The notes: generated by a model from the sequence alone, not told the origin. 64,000 nt of DNA from Escallonia rubra (GCA_033065855.1 JAVXUO010000689.1:186001-250000); one strand, 5' to 3'. Shown: positions 46,941 through 61,029, counted from the first letter of the stretch. Made by a program: numbers and translations.

Positions 46941-48055
46941 CGTTAGATTAAATCACCTATTCTCCTTGTAACCGAATTATTTACTTCCTAATAACTTGCA
47001 TTTTAGCTCGATCTGATGTCTTAAGAGATGCTATTCTCTAGTTGTTTTCATCTACATTCACCATCTCCTTGCAGAACCTCTCTTTTATGAGTCCCTCCCT
47101 TGCATTACTACCATATTTGCCGTAGTTTAGATTTGTTAAACATCCTAATAAAATTGATCGGTTACTGATTTAAGATAGGATTATATACATTTTGACAATA
47201 TGAATTAATGTAACAAGAGGATAAGACCATAAGTTATTTGTAAATGGTCATCTTGATAGACGGAGAATCTCATTTGCTTAAGTTTGTATGTACTTGGTTC
47301 ACTGGTAAGCGTTACAGGTTCAGGTGCAAAGGTACTCTAGTTATCAATATCAGTTGTATCAGATTTGCCTCTACTCAAGTTCAATACGTGTTACTGGGGT
47401 TGATTACGAGAGTACTACAATATTATTGATAAATAAAGGAGGTGGTTTTTATCAAAGGCAATTGTTTAAGCTAGAAAAGTCTACATGTAAATGTGATTAC
47501 AAATTTCTGAAAGCAATCTAGTTCGGTGGTAGCTTTCGATCAAATATGTGCCACATTTCCTATCAATGATGGATTTGATGTTTTGAGATGGAGATGGCAT
47601 ATATGTGCCTTGAGATCTAAAAGAGGTATATACATAGAATAATAACATTCTAGACCATCTCCTTCTCCTCCTCTTCTCCCAGTCCCAAATCAAAACAAAA
47701 AGGAAAACACTAGGAGTTTGCACCGGGGGAAGATGTCAAGGGAGCATAGGAACCCATGAAAAATATGTGTGGGTTAGTATAGTGGACTTGCAATGTTTTA
47801 GTCAATATATGCTACACATGAAACTCTCTAGTGTGGTTATGGCTGTCTTGTTTTGTAGTTTAATGATCAACTTATTTTATTATCATTATTATTTTTTGTG
47901 CAGAGAAGAACGATTCTTAGTTGAGTGCGAGGTGTTGAAGACGCGGCAACACCCTCATCCCTAGAGTTATAGTACTTGGCGTTTTGTGAATGGACCGTTT
48001 TAGTTTATGTAACAATAAGAAGAGTTTTGTGATGGATGTGATTTTGAATTCATTT
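46941..48055. other. Non-coding stretch, nothing recognised
   Basis: No domain, inverted ends or RNA gene were found. It probably holds the LINE tail at its left edge, then unique DNA. Confidence 0.5.
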
Positions 48056-48059
48056 CTCT

Positions 48060-48415
48060 TACATAAAAAATAAAACACATATTTAAAATTGTGACACAAT
48101 GTCGTAACTAGAGACAAACTGTCACAAGGCATCCTATCACCGGATCTCAAGCCCAAGTCAATTGCGAGGGTTGGTTTGTGACAACATGGGGTTCTAGTGA
48201 TAAGATTTGAGAAAATGATGTCACTAAAGGTCATGAAAAAGTGACGACTTTCAGATTTTGTGACAACTTGATTAAGATTGTCATAGCCTTTAGTGACAGA
48301 CCTATATTTGACAATAGTTTTGACAACAAAATTCCGTTACTATAGCCTAAAGTGACAACTTTGTACTTTGTTGTGACAACTTTTGTTGTCAACAATGACC
48401 AATTTTCTTGTTATG
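48060..48415. mobile_element. CACTA-type terminus with subterminal repeats
   Basis: Repeated GTGACAA/TTGTCA motifs (for example 48113, 48180, 48266, 48340 and 48372) lead up to CCAATTTTCTTGTTATG (48399-48415). The canonical CACTA end, reversed, is CCAATTTTCTTGTAGTG, so the last bases are mutated. A matching other end was not found, so only one terminus is claimed. Confidence 0.55.
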
Positions 48416-48985
48416 ACAACTAGACTTAACATTGACACAAAATCCATGGTTTGTATTCCATTAAATGATAAATCCCCCCCTCCGAGTAACATTTGTTCAT
48501 GACTGCAGGACACTTCGTCGCAGACCGTATCACGTTCTTATCACCCATGTATATAGAAAAATCAACTTTTGTGCGAAGTTTATGGCTAAGCAGGCAGGTA
48601 ATCAACAAAATTGATATCGGAGTTGGCATCATGCACCAATATTTTAGTCCACCCTTCTGTACAATGAAGAATGAGAGAGCGTCACACCACGTTGATTGAT
48701 ATTCGTTTGGTCTAATCCATTCATAGAATCAATGTCGCAGAGTAAAAAAAGGATTCTGTGATAAGAGAAAAAAAAATTACGCTCAAATTCATTTTTGTGT
48801 GACTCAATAAGTTGTTTATTTAGTAATACAGTCTCTCGTTTCCAAAAAATAAAGGAAAAAAATTGGTACTGGACCAAAGAAAATTAAGACAAACAAACTA
48901 AAAAAAGGAGTACTATGTACTGATATATCATGTGTGGGTTTTAATTCACACCATTTTTTGCCCAGCTTTGCACATGCCATGCATG
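48416..48985. other. Non-coding spacer
   Basis: Nothing was recognised beyond AT-rich DNA. Confidence 0.5.
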
Positions 48986-50138
48986 CATAGGCGGAACTAC
49001 ATAGGAACTAGAGGGCTAGTGTACCACCTAACTTTTGAATTTTTTTTCTTTTTTTGGGCACCCAGTCGGCCAGTCCCTGAGATCTCGTCCCCCGAGACCT
49101 CAGACCAGTCACCTCTCTCTCTCCGTGACCGGTGAGGACTGAGGTGGTGACCGGTGACTAACTCTGACCGACAACTGCGACGGTGAGCCTGTGACCAGAT
49201 CCGGAAGCAAGGGTCTCATAGAGACACCGACCACCAAGACGCCGTGATGAGGCGAAAACGTACCGAGACCGGCGAGACGCCGTGACTCACTCCAACCAAC
49301 GAGGCAACGACCGTGAGTCCGTGAGACCGTGAGTCATTCCGACCAGATTTGGAACTGGAAGGACATACTGAGGTCTGAGGCTGCTTTTTGGTAGAGGCCC
49401 CACTTTCCGCCTCCCCTCTCGGTAGTCCAATTTGGGTAGGTTGTTTAAGCGCTTAACTTCTAGCTCAATGGGGGAAGGAGTTCGATTTCCTGTCTCGAGC
49501 TAGGTCGCCTTTTGTTTTGGAAAATGGCTTTTTCTGTTGAGCGGCCGCCAGCCAACAATTTCAGGCTACTCATTAGTCACTACACACTACTGCTTCTCTG
49601 CACTACTAACTGTGAGGTAAGCCGTAAGCACCTAAATTTTAGTTTAATTTCATTGATTCTATTGAGATTTAAAAAATATGTTTGGTGATTATATTGCAAG
49701 TATGCCTTGATTAAATTGAGTATGCCTTGTTTGGTTGTTGGAAGAGTATGCCTTAATTCTTAATTGAAGTTGGAACACCTTAATTATTTGGTTAATTTGC
49801 TTTGATAATTCTTAATTGGCTAATTCCTTTTCTAATTCATAATTTGGTGCATAGATAGTTTATAATTGTGTTGGAATGTGACGTCAAGCGTTACCAATTT
49901 TCGGAACCTCATCGAGTTGTAATTTTGTTTATAAACACTTGAATATCTAACTTGTATTCGCTTTTTTTTTTGTGGTGTACTTATAAAGAGTCTTTAATAG
50001 CTCTCGTGAAACTTAATAATACATTTTGTATGCTTTTTAATGCACTTTGTTTTTGTCTATTATTTTACTGATAAATTTTTTTGGTGAATTCGATATATTT
50101 TTTGCACCTCCTGAAAAAAAATCTTGGTTCCGCCCCCG
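48986..50138. mobile_element. Second hAT-family copy, 7/8 TSD
   Basis: The left end CATAGGCGGAACTAC resembles CAGTGGCGGAGCCA, and the right end reversed reads CGGGGGCGGAACCAAGATTT. The flanks are catgcatg (48978-48985) and catgcacg (50139-50146), seven of eight identical. The internal DNA has gtcccc/cctcagacc-like segments that recall the copy at 38995. No transposase was seen. Confidence 0.8.
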
Positions 50139-51302
50139 CATGCACGTGGGTAATTTGCAACGACACCCAAAATTAAGTTTATAAAAAACGAAGGAATAAA
50201 ATTTATAAACTCACTTGCAATTAGAGCCAAATTTTAAACTCAAAAAGAAAACTGTTAAAAATGGTATAAGAACTTTTATTGAAAAAGATGAATATCTGAG
50301 TAACTTAAAGATTAATTGAAATTTCAGCAAAGTTGTTTCTCGAGATTATCAAATTTTGTAATTATCGCTAGTCAACTTTGAGTTTTGACCGCCTTTTTTC
50401 TTTAGTGACGAGCTGATTTGCTTTTGCCATAATTTATTTAACGACGATTATATTCTAATATCTTTGTTTTTTTATTTTTTTCACACCACTTCAAAAGGTT
50501 GCACTTGTTAACCATTTATTGTGCCCATTCTTGTAAAGCTAGTTTTCAATACAGTTTGATATTATTATAATAAATATAAGACATTAATATTTGGCATAAA
50601 ATAACAAGGAAATCATCTTAAGGAAAATTCTCTGTGGTGAAACTTGATTAAAGCCAAAGTTGCAAGAAAACATTTTATTGCTTCTCGAATAAGAAACCAA
50701 TGTCATCTTGTATTTTACCATGTATAAGGTGAGTCCACAAAAACCTCGTCAATTCAAGCCAGATGTTTAAAACCCGTATGACCGAAATTTTATCGTTATC
50801 AGCAAATAGTAAGTCATTACCGCTCGTAGGACCAGGGCTTCGTTTCTATTGAAATGTAATACTTTGAAGTTAACATTAACTAATATTCTTAAGACATCAC
50901 AATTTTCACGCTTCAATAAATTCACTCCTTTAATAATGTTTGAAATTTCAAAAAAAAATGTGTCCATATTTTTAAAAAAGGCGTAATTGCAATATAAACC
51001 CTGTGTTTGACAAAGAATTACAACCAAAATCCCAAAGTTTACAACTTGACACCTAAGACATCAAGGTTTGCAACTTGTTGCAGTCTCAGGATTTTACCAA
51101 TGGACGCAAGAAAATCTGTTGTCATCAGGGTAAGATGGTCAATTCACTAGTTCTTATTAATTTGTCATCTTCTTCTTCCATCACTGCCCACCACTGCCTA
51201 ACCACCACCACCACTTAACACCACCAACATACAGTCCATAATGCCACTGTACATTAATAGCTTGATAGCCTAAGTACTAGTCTACAGAATCAAGTTAACT
51301 AT
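50139..51302. other. Non-coding stretch
   Basis: It is AT-rich with no recognisable features. A ggcgtaattgcaatataaacc-type sequence near 50,985 resembles one end of a DNA element, but no partner was found. Confidence 0.4.
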
Positions 51303-51314
51303 GCTCTGATACCA
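51303..51314 (-). other. Met-tRNA primer-binding site next to LTR 1
   Basis: On the minus strand it reads TGGTATCAGAGC, the standard initiator-Met tRNA primer-binding site of plant LTR elements. It begins two bases after the LTR end (TGTTACA). A few dozen bases of leader follow it to the left. Confidence 0.8.
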
Positions 51315-51316
51315 AT

Positions 51317-54300
51317 TGTAACATCCTGAAAATCTGGAGTCTTGACACCCCGAATCTCCGGAGCGTTAAAAATCGTCACGCGCTGCACACTGACAGAAAT
51401 AATTTCGACTCAAACGCAACTTCCAACACATACCAGAGCTTCTAAATGGAATTAACTCAAATTCTCTAAAAATATACAGTCATTAAAAGAAAAACTTAAA
51501 TTTAAGTTCAATACCGAACAAGCTGACAATACTGAGCCACGAAGGGTCCTACTAAGCAAAATAGTAACAAATACTCTAGAATCTCACTAAAGTTCTATAC
51601 CATTTCCCGGGCGATCTATTAGTAATCCTTACCTATAGAAGGGAACAAATAATGGTGAGCGTTTAAGAGCTCAATAAGGTCCCTCAAGAACCTAGCGAAA
51701 GAATTATAAAATGATTCACAGATCCAATGATAAATTTTTGAGGAATATCAAAATGAATACAGATAGTTCGATGACAATACGGGGAATAGCTTTAACATAA
51801 CCCATTTAAGCAGATATCAATTAATGATTATCAGATATAGAGCAAACAAATTCAGATGATATTGAACATGAGCACAGGCAATGCCGCACATGCAATGCAT
51901 AATAATACAGACTATATATGCATATGGACAGATAACTAGTCTCTCCAAAAAACTAGCCTACGTCCTACGCAGTAACACATCAACCTTATAACGCCTCCCA
52001 ATACATAACATAACAGACTCTCATGTTGATATACAGAAGATCAATGATCACTAATTCAACAGATAATTAAGTGCTCAACATGCAACAAAAACGAGCATCG
52101 GTAAGAATTCAAATTAACGATTAAGGCTCGACATTAGAATTTCAATGGTAATAAAACACGCAGATAGCAATTTGTAACTCAAAGTTTGATAATAGCCATG
52201 AACAAATCGAAAGAACATATATGAACACAAGTTAATGCGTTTTAGGTTCAAAAAAAAAACCCTTACGAGGATCTGAAGCAAAGCTATCCTAACCGGAAAA
52301 ATCCTATGCGTTAACCTAAAGCGAACAATCTAATTGTCAGAATACAATCTATGCTTCGATACTGTAACACCTCGGAAATCCGGAGCTCCGCCGCTCCGAA
52401 CTCCCGGGTCGTTAACCTACCGGATCACATCAAACCTGTCACTAACATATATTCCAAATCATCTAATTCAACATCAGCTCATATTTATCAAAAATACTAG
52501 ATCACAAACTGCTTAGCTTAAATTATTACAGCTTAGATTCTTCAAAATTCAAATTTCCTAAGAACAAAGTGACAGTACCGACCCACGCAGGGGTCTTACC
52601 ATACAGTAGTGGTGGGCTCACCGAAATCTCACACAGACTCTAAACCCCATTCCTGAGCATTCTACAGCTGACCAAAACCTGCAGAAGGGAATCAAACGAA
52701 GGGTGAGCTTTTGAGAGCTCAGTAAGGTCGCTCAAGGACCAACAAAAGAATATCAAGACGATTCCAAGAATCCAACTGGCGGAGATTTCCAGAACACTTC
52801 AGATGGTCAAAAACTCAATGATTTCCAAAAGGATAAAAAAAACTCATCAGAAATAGATACCAAAATAAATCAGAACAAACACGACAGATCCCAAAAACCA
52901 TCAATAATAGATCATTTCTAGAGTCATCATTTCCAAAATATAATGAATATTTTCCAAAGGATTTCAACAGAAGCACATATCATTTCAGATAATACTTTTC
53001 AGACCGTTCCGTAATAGTCACGGCAGTATACAGAGCAGATAAAAATCGAAAATCAACGTTGATCCTGGGGGGGGGGGGGGGAGCGATGCCATTCCGGCAA
53101 AGCACAGAAGTGTACACATGCATGATGTACCAGAATAATTACTAGTCCACTTGGGTACTAGCCTGCTTTTCCTGCAGGATTCATACCAGCCTTATTACGC
53201 CCTCCCACAAAACAGAAACCCAGGTCAACACAGAAAATCAACAATATCAATGAGCTTTAATCTAAGCTCAATCATCGAAATCAATTCGGATTCCAATAAC
53301 AATATTCGGAATTTTCAGAAGAAAGCAAAATTTTCACCAGAATCAGATCAGATTTCAATAACCATAACATATCAAAATAAGTCATCATTCAGAATTTCCA
53401 GAAGAAAATCACAATAAGTAGCAAAACGATTATCGGATTTAGGCATAATAATTCGGAAGAATGGGATACAAAGAATTATCAGATTTACTCAGCATGAAAT
53501 ACATGCGAGCATCACAAGATTTCCAAATAATCGATTCAGGTTCAATATTGGGGTTTCTGGGCAATAACATGCTGATAGAAATACACAATTCAGAGTTCGG
53601 CATTAGCCATAAGTAAATCAATGAGTACTTACGAGTACGAGTTATCAAAATAAGGGTTCGGACAAAAGTCCTTACCCAGGGTTCAGATAGAATCCCCTAC
53701 CTGCATCCGCAGCCAGCTTATCCTAACCGAAAAGTCTTTAGCATTAACCTAAATGGAGTTATCGAATCATCAGAATACATCCTACACTACAATATTACAA
53801 ACTTAATACATATTTACACAACTCCCAAAATGAACCTCCCTCACCGCATATGTAAAATTACCAAAAAGCCCCTCTCGGACTTAAATCACCCAAATGGCCT
53901 TCCCGTAAGTAGAATCACTAAAATAAGCTTCCCATATGTGAATTCATGCAAAAACACCTTTCTTAGGTCAAATTACCAAATACCCCTTCGAGGTGGCAAA
54001 TTACCAAAATGCCCCTGGGGGTTTTCGGCATCGAAAAAATCTCAAAAAATATCTTAAAACACTATTTTAAGCATCCTGATATCATTTCTGGTCTAAAAAG
54101 CATTTTAAAGAATTTTCGTCCGAAAATTTCGAACCGGTGTCCGGACCGAGCGCTAAAAGGTCAGTTTCACGAAAAATACCTATCGGCCTCAGAATGGTAC
54201 AAAATTTTAGAATCTGATACCTATCAGTGAAATACGATTTTCCTAAAAATTTCAGATTAAAATAACTTGGTTTACTAGGTTAAATAATTTGCTAATTCTG

Positions 54301-57101
54301 TTAAATTGATGCCCTCATTTAGCGCTCTTCACGGATACCAAAAATTCCCAAAAATATTCCAGAGGGTACATCTCGTGAAAATATTGAGGGTTACAGTTTT
54401 GGACTTTACCTAATTGTGGCTCTAACTATTTCTGAAAATTCATGGAAACTGCCCAAATTAATTATCCATATTTAGTGACAATTTCAGTTACTATTCATGA
54501 TCTACACATACTAATTCACACTTACACACATACAGTCGTCCCCTACCTCTCTCTCCTTCACTGCCCAAGCATATGGCTGCTTGATTCTCACCCAACACCC
54601 ACTAAATTCGTCATTAATCCATCAAACAACCTTCATAAGATTAATTTCAACAAAAGGACACATTCTAACAAAATTTTAGACACACAATCTATCCCATACC
54701 ACCTTACTCGCAATACAACACACACAAAAACACACCTGTTACACGCACACTATCACACTGTCTCACTCAATGCACATACACCTCCTTCAACCACCCTAAA
54801 AACTCACAAATTCCACTCATTATCTTCCTAACACACACAAATTCAAAGCTTATTAACATGACCACCCGTATACACACATAATTTCCCACCCGAAATTCTC
54901 ACGACATAAACACACACACCAAATAACCGTAGACACACTCGGCACTCACGGTGACACACGCACAGTTTCACACACCTGAACTCACACACACACACATAAT
55001 GAAATTTCATACACATGAGGGATATGGATTACCCTTAGAAAAATCTCTCAATTTCTCTCTAGCTTTGTCCGAGCTCCCTCTCTGTTTTCCTTCTCTTCTC
55101 TGTTTCTTCCCTGCTCAGTCACTGTTCCTCTCTTTCTTTTATTTTTCTCTCTTTTCTTTCTTCCTCTTTTCATTTCTCCTATGCCCGAAACTCCCCTCTG
55201 TTTGGTATATCCATACCTGAAGCAATTGGGTTAGTCACCTCTTAAGTAGGAGGTGGCAACCCTGCCCACTCAGTACACATCCACACCTGCACACGTGCAC
55301 TCGCTTCTTGAAGTTTGCAAACTAAACCCCCAAACTTGGTATAATTACACTTAAACCCTAATTTTTTTTCATAATTACAAAAGTGCCCCCAAAATTTCAA
55401 ATTTTACATTTTTGCCCCAAAATTCTTTAAGCTCCAATACGCTATTAATACCCGGGCATTGTCCAAAATTAACGCCCGTCAATTTTTCGGAGCACCAATG
55501 GTTATTTTAACTGGCACCCGAAATTCGGGATATTACAGATACTATAAATCCAATACCAACTCACTCCTATTCTCGGAATGACCCACTTACTGGGTATGTA
55601 AAATTACCAAAATACCCGTCATGCCTAAAATTACCAAAATACTTCTAGCGTGTAAAATCTCTAAAAATACCCCTCTCATATCTAAATCAATAGAACATCA
55701 TTCTCATAAGTAAGAACATCAAAATATCCCTATTGTATGTAAATTTACCAAAACATCTTATTGTAAATAAAATTACCAAAACATTCATCGTGGCTATCGT
55801 ACCGAAAAATCTGGAAAACACTTTAAAGTACCCTATTAAGCAACCTAATGGGACTAAAAAATGCTTCAAGAATTTTTTTGCAGGAAAATCTCTAACCAAT
55901 ATCTAAACGAAGCGCTCAGACGTCGGTTCGTTAAAATAGCTACTGGCATCGAAATACCACTAAAATTTAGACACTGAAATATCTCAATGATAAAAGGTCC
56001 TCCTAAAATTTTTTGGACAAAAATAACTTGATTTGATATATTAAATAAATTGAGAACCCGTTTTACAGATACAATTATTTAGCTTCCTTCGCGGACACGA
56101 AAACCCCCAAAACTTTTCACAGTGTAGGTCTCCTAAAAATAATAGGGTTCTCTTTCTTGAACTTGGCCAAAATCTGAGTAGAAACTATTTTTAAAAAATA
56201 AAGTCCAGGACAACTAAAAAACTAACCACTTATAGCGACAATTGCACTTACTATTTTTATTTATACAAATCAAACACACACACACACTTTCGCCGCGAAA
56301 CACACACACAACCTTCTTCTACCTTCTGCTGAACACGAGCACACACAACACCTATTTCACATACACTAATACGCACAGACGCGCACACACAAATACACTA
56401 GTATACACACACTGAAACACCTACACACACACACACAAACTAACACAAACACACATAGTCACACACACCAACACACTCTCGTCACAAAAACATTTCACAC
56501 ACTACACCACCGCAGCCCCTCTCTCCAACCCCTACACACGCGCGCGCGCGCACGTACACATATGCCACCATGGTTGTTTCCCCTTCCCCTTCATTATTCA
56601 CGCACCATGCGCACACGCGCGCACATACACACAAAATAAAAATGACACAAACACCGCCCACTAAAATTTACCTTTCAAGTCTTCTTCTTCTTCTTCTTCT
56701 TCTCTCTCTCTCTCTTCCCCCATGTTTTCTGCCAAAGCTCTCCATGTTTCTCTTCTCTCTTTCTTTTTCTTTTCTTATTTCTAAATTTCCTTCCCCCTAA
56801 GTTTTCCATCTAATAATCTAAAATTCCCTTTCTGATATATAATTTATGTTTTTTATTAGTCACCTCCCAAGTAAGAGGTGGCTAAATACCATGATAATTT
56901 TTCTTAAATCTAACACATGTCTAGCCACTAATCTAACCATTGTCCATAATTACAAAATAATCTTAAAATTTTACATAATTACATTTTGTCCCCATGAGAA
57001 TTTTAACCTTTCATACTGTACCAATTCCTAATTATCGCCATTTTATTCTCGACCGAACCGTTAATTATTTTAGACATCCCTGAAAAGTACGAAGTGTTAC
57101 A
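51317..57101 (-). mobile_element. Tekay-type LTR 1, split by a nested LTR
   Basis: The outer ends are TGTAACATCC (51317) and AAGTGTTACA (57101). Taking out the nested LTR and one TSD copy leaves about 2.6 kb. It is preceded on its strand by a polypurine tract and gypsy integrase, as a 3' LTR should be. It is also followed by a primer-binding site, as a 5' LTR should be. Confidence 0.8.
52363..55537 (-). mobile_element. Nested solo LTR (3.2 kb) with 5-bp TSD
   Basis: It starts TGTAACACC and ends GGATATTACA. The pentamer gatac flanks it at 52358-52362 and 55538-55542. The minus-strand start TGTAATATCCCGAA is typical of Tekay LTRs. It is inserted in LTR 1 and contains a G15 run at 53067-53081. 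Confidence 0.88.
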
Positions 57102-57761
57102 TTCTCCCCACCTTATAAAAAATTTATCCTCAAAATTAGCATACCTGCGATAACGTACATATGATGATAGGCATTCCGCGTGGTATTCTCTGACTTCCAA
57201 GTAGCCTCCTCTACGGTGTGATTCCTCCACAACACTTTGACCAGTGAAGAACTTGATCACGCCTATCTAATATCTTCACCATTACCTCCTCATACCTTAT
57301 ATATGTCTAAATCTCATTGGAACGGTGATGTAGCACAAGAGTCGAATAATGAACATACTTTTTCAAAACCAACATATGGAATACATTGTAGACATGAAAC
57401 TAAGTCGGAGATAAAGTCAGACGATGAGCTACTGGTCCAATCCTCTCAAAAATCTCATAAGGACCAATATACCTAGGGCAAAGTTTGCTCTTCTTTACAA
57501 AAGACATTAACCCTTTCCAGGGAGAAATCCTCAGAAAGACTCGATTGCCAACTGCCTCTAAGCGTACGTACGCTTAAAGGCATACGTACGCTTCTTGTCC
57601 AGTGATGCTCTCATGCATGATCGAATCCGATCGACCTTGTCACACGTCACTTGAACTAACTCTAGGCCAATGTGTTGAGGCTCATCAAACTCAAACCAAC
57701 ATAACGGAGTCCTGCATCTCCGACCATACAAAGCCTTGAAAACATTATCTGGATACTCGCC
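57102..57761 (-). pseudogene. Gypsy integrase C-terminus and polypurine tract
   Basis: On the minus strand ALYGRRCRTPLCWFEFDEP and QHIGLELVQVTCDKVDRIR open the block. These are the plant gypsy integrase C-terminal motifs. HTVEEATW-type and other end motifs follow in shifted frames, then AGGTGGGGAGAA just before the LTR. The element at 57762 interrupts it on the right. Confidence 0.8.
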
Positions 57762-58660
57762 TGTCACGCCCCCAAAACGGAAGCCGTGTGACTGTAATCC
57801 AAGTTCCTAAAATATAGCTATAAACCTGGTAACATCGGTTACAAACAAAGCAACTAATCCTTTAAAACAAGATATCTCCAAACAATAATAATCTAATACA
57901 ATCCATCCACTTTACAAAACACAACGGATAAAACAAAATTACACCAAGTTAATTCAATCAGATTACCCACATCCGGGTAAAGTTCTCAAACTAAAACTAC
58001 AAAGTTTAATTAACTAAAACAAAACTCTCCAAACTCCAATCCTGTAACAAGGATCCTTAGTCACTTCTTTGACTTTGTGGCAAGGGGCAAGGTAGAGTAA
58101 AAGGGTGAGATCGAATAGCCCAGTAAGGTACCAAAACGACAAGACATCAAAGCAAAACTAACATAATCGAACAACAATACTTGATGGTAATGAGCAAACC
58201 ATATTCTTATATCAAATACCAAAGCAAACGTAATTAAGCATTTAACCCTAAACACATTTATATAATATGCCGAGAAATGCTACACAACAAAATACATGAT
58301 GACTATGTTGGTCATAACACCCAAACGTTGAACCAAATGTACAAACGTCAAACGTGTGTTACCGGTAACGTGTTAGGCATCCACTGATTGCCAGCATAAT
58401 CAAACATGTGTTCAAATGACCCTCTCAAAATGAAAGTTGTTAAAACATAGTCGAAGCACAGAAACATGACAAGTGTGATACTAAATGGACGAGGTAATGA
58501 CCTTGAGAACTTGTATAGAAAAATACAAGACTAAATAAGTAGTGTACCTAGACTGATTTTTTTCTTACAATGACTTTGTCTAACCGAAAGGAAATAATTT
58601 AGATAAAGATAGCATTTCGCAGACAAAAGAGAGCATGAAACTCAAAGGGTCGTGCACTAA

Positions 58661-60274
58661 TGTAATACCCCAGTTTTTTAGTACTTGTTAAATAATAGTT
58701 AGAAATTTATTTTGATTTTGAATTAAGTATTGGACCTTAGGTAATTTGCTTGGAGTCCTTTTAGCTATGAAATTAATATTTAATAGTGTTTGTGGCTAAT
58801 GTGATTAGATTATATATTATTAAAAAAAATATTTTGACTTGGATTAGGATTTTAAGTCATATTGTGATTTAATTAGTAATGAGAACTTTAAGTTGTATTA
58901 TGACTGCACTGGCAATTAGAATTTCAAGTTATATTAGAATTAGATTAACAAATTATATAAAGAGGAAGAAGACATAAAAAAGAGAAAAGAGAAAAAAGTT
59001 ATTGCATTCTTTCGAGTATTCAAGAAAAAAGGGGGTGATTGAACTAAGATAAAGAGGAGATTTTTAACGTCGTATTTATTACTTTGAGGTAAGGGTTGTT
59101 ACGTCATCTTTTCATTTTATACACAAAAGTATATGCGTTATCATTTGACTCTAAAAAAATATGTATTTGTTCTTGAGCCTATTATTCACCATTACATTTA
59201 TTTTCAGCTTTGCCATAAGTCCTTCGGTGTTACATTCCACGAGATTTCCCTTCACCGTCAAAAGGCCATCAGTTTGTTTTACCTAACCCTTTTATTGCCA
59301 CGTGTCAACTTGTCATTAGTTCTTAAACATCATTTAAATTATATTATGATTTTGCGGTCATTGTATTCCATCAATTTTGGCCTACCCGCGTGGCATTCTT
59401 GGTTGCCTTGCCACTTGTCAAATTACTATGGCGCATCGATTTTCCTGTCCTTTAGTTCTCACTCTAAAATTTCTTTTGACGATATCTCATTCATCTGATC
59501 TCCGATTGAAATGATTTTTGTTTCGTGGAATTCATATTTTCGTTCTCTTCAGTTTAAGTCTACAATGACTATTTTTGAACTTTGAATGAATATTCGATAT
59601 ATTTATCAAATTACCTTGTGAGTGATATTTGTGTTTGAAAGTCACTTTTGATTATCGTGACTTACATGTGACATGATATAACCATTATTTGTAATGCTTA
59701 ATAATAAGCAATTGTGTATGTGACACCCACAAGTTTTGATAAATATTATTTGATATTGGCATATTGGTTATTTAACCTTCTTTTGGTCATGTTGTTATTC
59801 ATTTGTGAAATTTGATTGAGTTATCTAAATTCTTGTTTATTAGTTTTATTCGAAAACACAAATTTGTCATTCGCTTTTGGTAACCCTATTTTGGTCACCT
59901 TTGTTAATCGCTTATGAAATTTGACTGAGTTATCTAAATTCCTATTTATTGGCTCTACTTGATAACTTATGTTTCGTATTTGTTTTAGCCCTCTGTGTGT
60001 CAAATCTCGTACTGGGCAATTCGTGCTCACCTTTTTACTTTTTGTTTTCTTCCCCTTCCAGGCCAATAGCATCACGAAGGGCGAGATGTTAGACAGCAAT
60101 GGAATTGCTTTGGTGTTTGATATTGAGAATAGTAGAGGTTATGAATTCTTTAGACGAATTATTGGTTAGTTGGTTTCTTTTATGTGGGTGTGAAAGAAAT
60201 GTAAAAGGCCTTGAGTCCAGGTAGCTTAGCAAGCAGTAATCTGGGCTGTGATTGGGGAATATTAAAAAGTTACA
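58661..60274 (+). mobile_element. Nested LTR inside LTR 3, right end approximate
   Basis: It starts TGTAATACCCCAG at 58661, preceded by actaa. A plausible end is AAAAAGTTACA at 60274, but actaa is not repeated there, so the right boundary is a guess. Confidence 0.4.
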
Positions 60275-61029
60275 CATGTATAGGAAGTGGACATACAACA
60301 CAACTCCAACATCCATTGGCCAAACTTTGTGCATAAAATTTTCAATTAAGTATTCACTAGTTCAGTAGGGTAGCATATTAGTGAGCCTAAATTAATAACT
60401 TCTTCACGAGACTGACTTTGTCCCTATTAGTAACCATTAAACAGCTTAAATTTGGAACAACATATAAACAAATTTAGAACTACAATGAAGTCTTGAAAAA
60501 TGAGAGATTGCAAATACGTGGGCAACACCACGGAAACAAGAACCACCAAGCAATGTTGAAAGAACAGAAGGGACATAAGGCATTACCCGCCAAGGCAACA
60601 AACACAACTGATTATCTACGAACAATTATGGGTGACAAGTAGTTTGCAAAGTGAAAATTGTGGATCATAGAGATGGACTAGAGCCTCAAATACAGTCAAT
60701 AAACTAAAATTAATCGAGTTTCAAACAGTAATTGGAAAAGAAGGAGTAAACCCTTTACCACAACAAAAAATAGAGAAAATCTCTTACCTTATACAAGCAA
60801 ATCAGCGGAAGCTCAACCCCCCCAAGCTACGCTACTCGATTGACGTTGAAATTCTCCAAAAAAATGAGCTTAGGGTTGAAATGCTGAAGAAAATGGAAGG
60901 TGCGGCAAGCAGGGAAAAAAAGGAGAGGGCGGAAGAAGAAGAGAGTTATTTAAATGAAACCCTAATCGAAAAATTATGCAGACCCCCCCAAAACTTTTCT
61001 AATATTACAAAAATGCCACAAACTTATAT

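Noticed and set aside
49461-49490. tRNA-like A and B boxes (tagctcaatg, gttcgatttcc)
   Set aside because: The boxes are only about 10 bp apart, too close for Pol III internal promoters; no SINE ends or tRNA fold are present.
54442-54831. 129-codon Thr/His-rich frame
   Set aside because: Lies in a solo LTR and consists of CAC/ACA-rich simple sequence.
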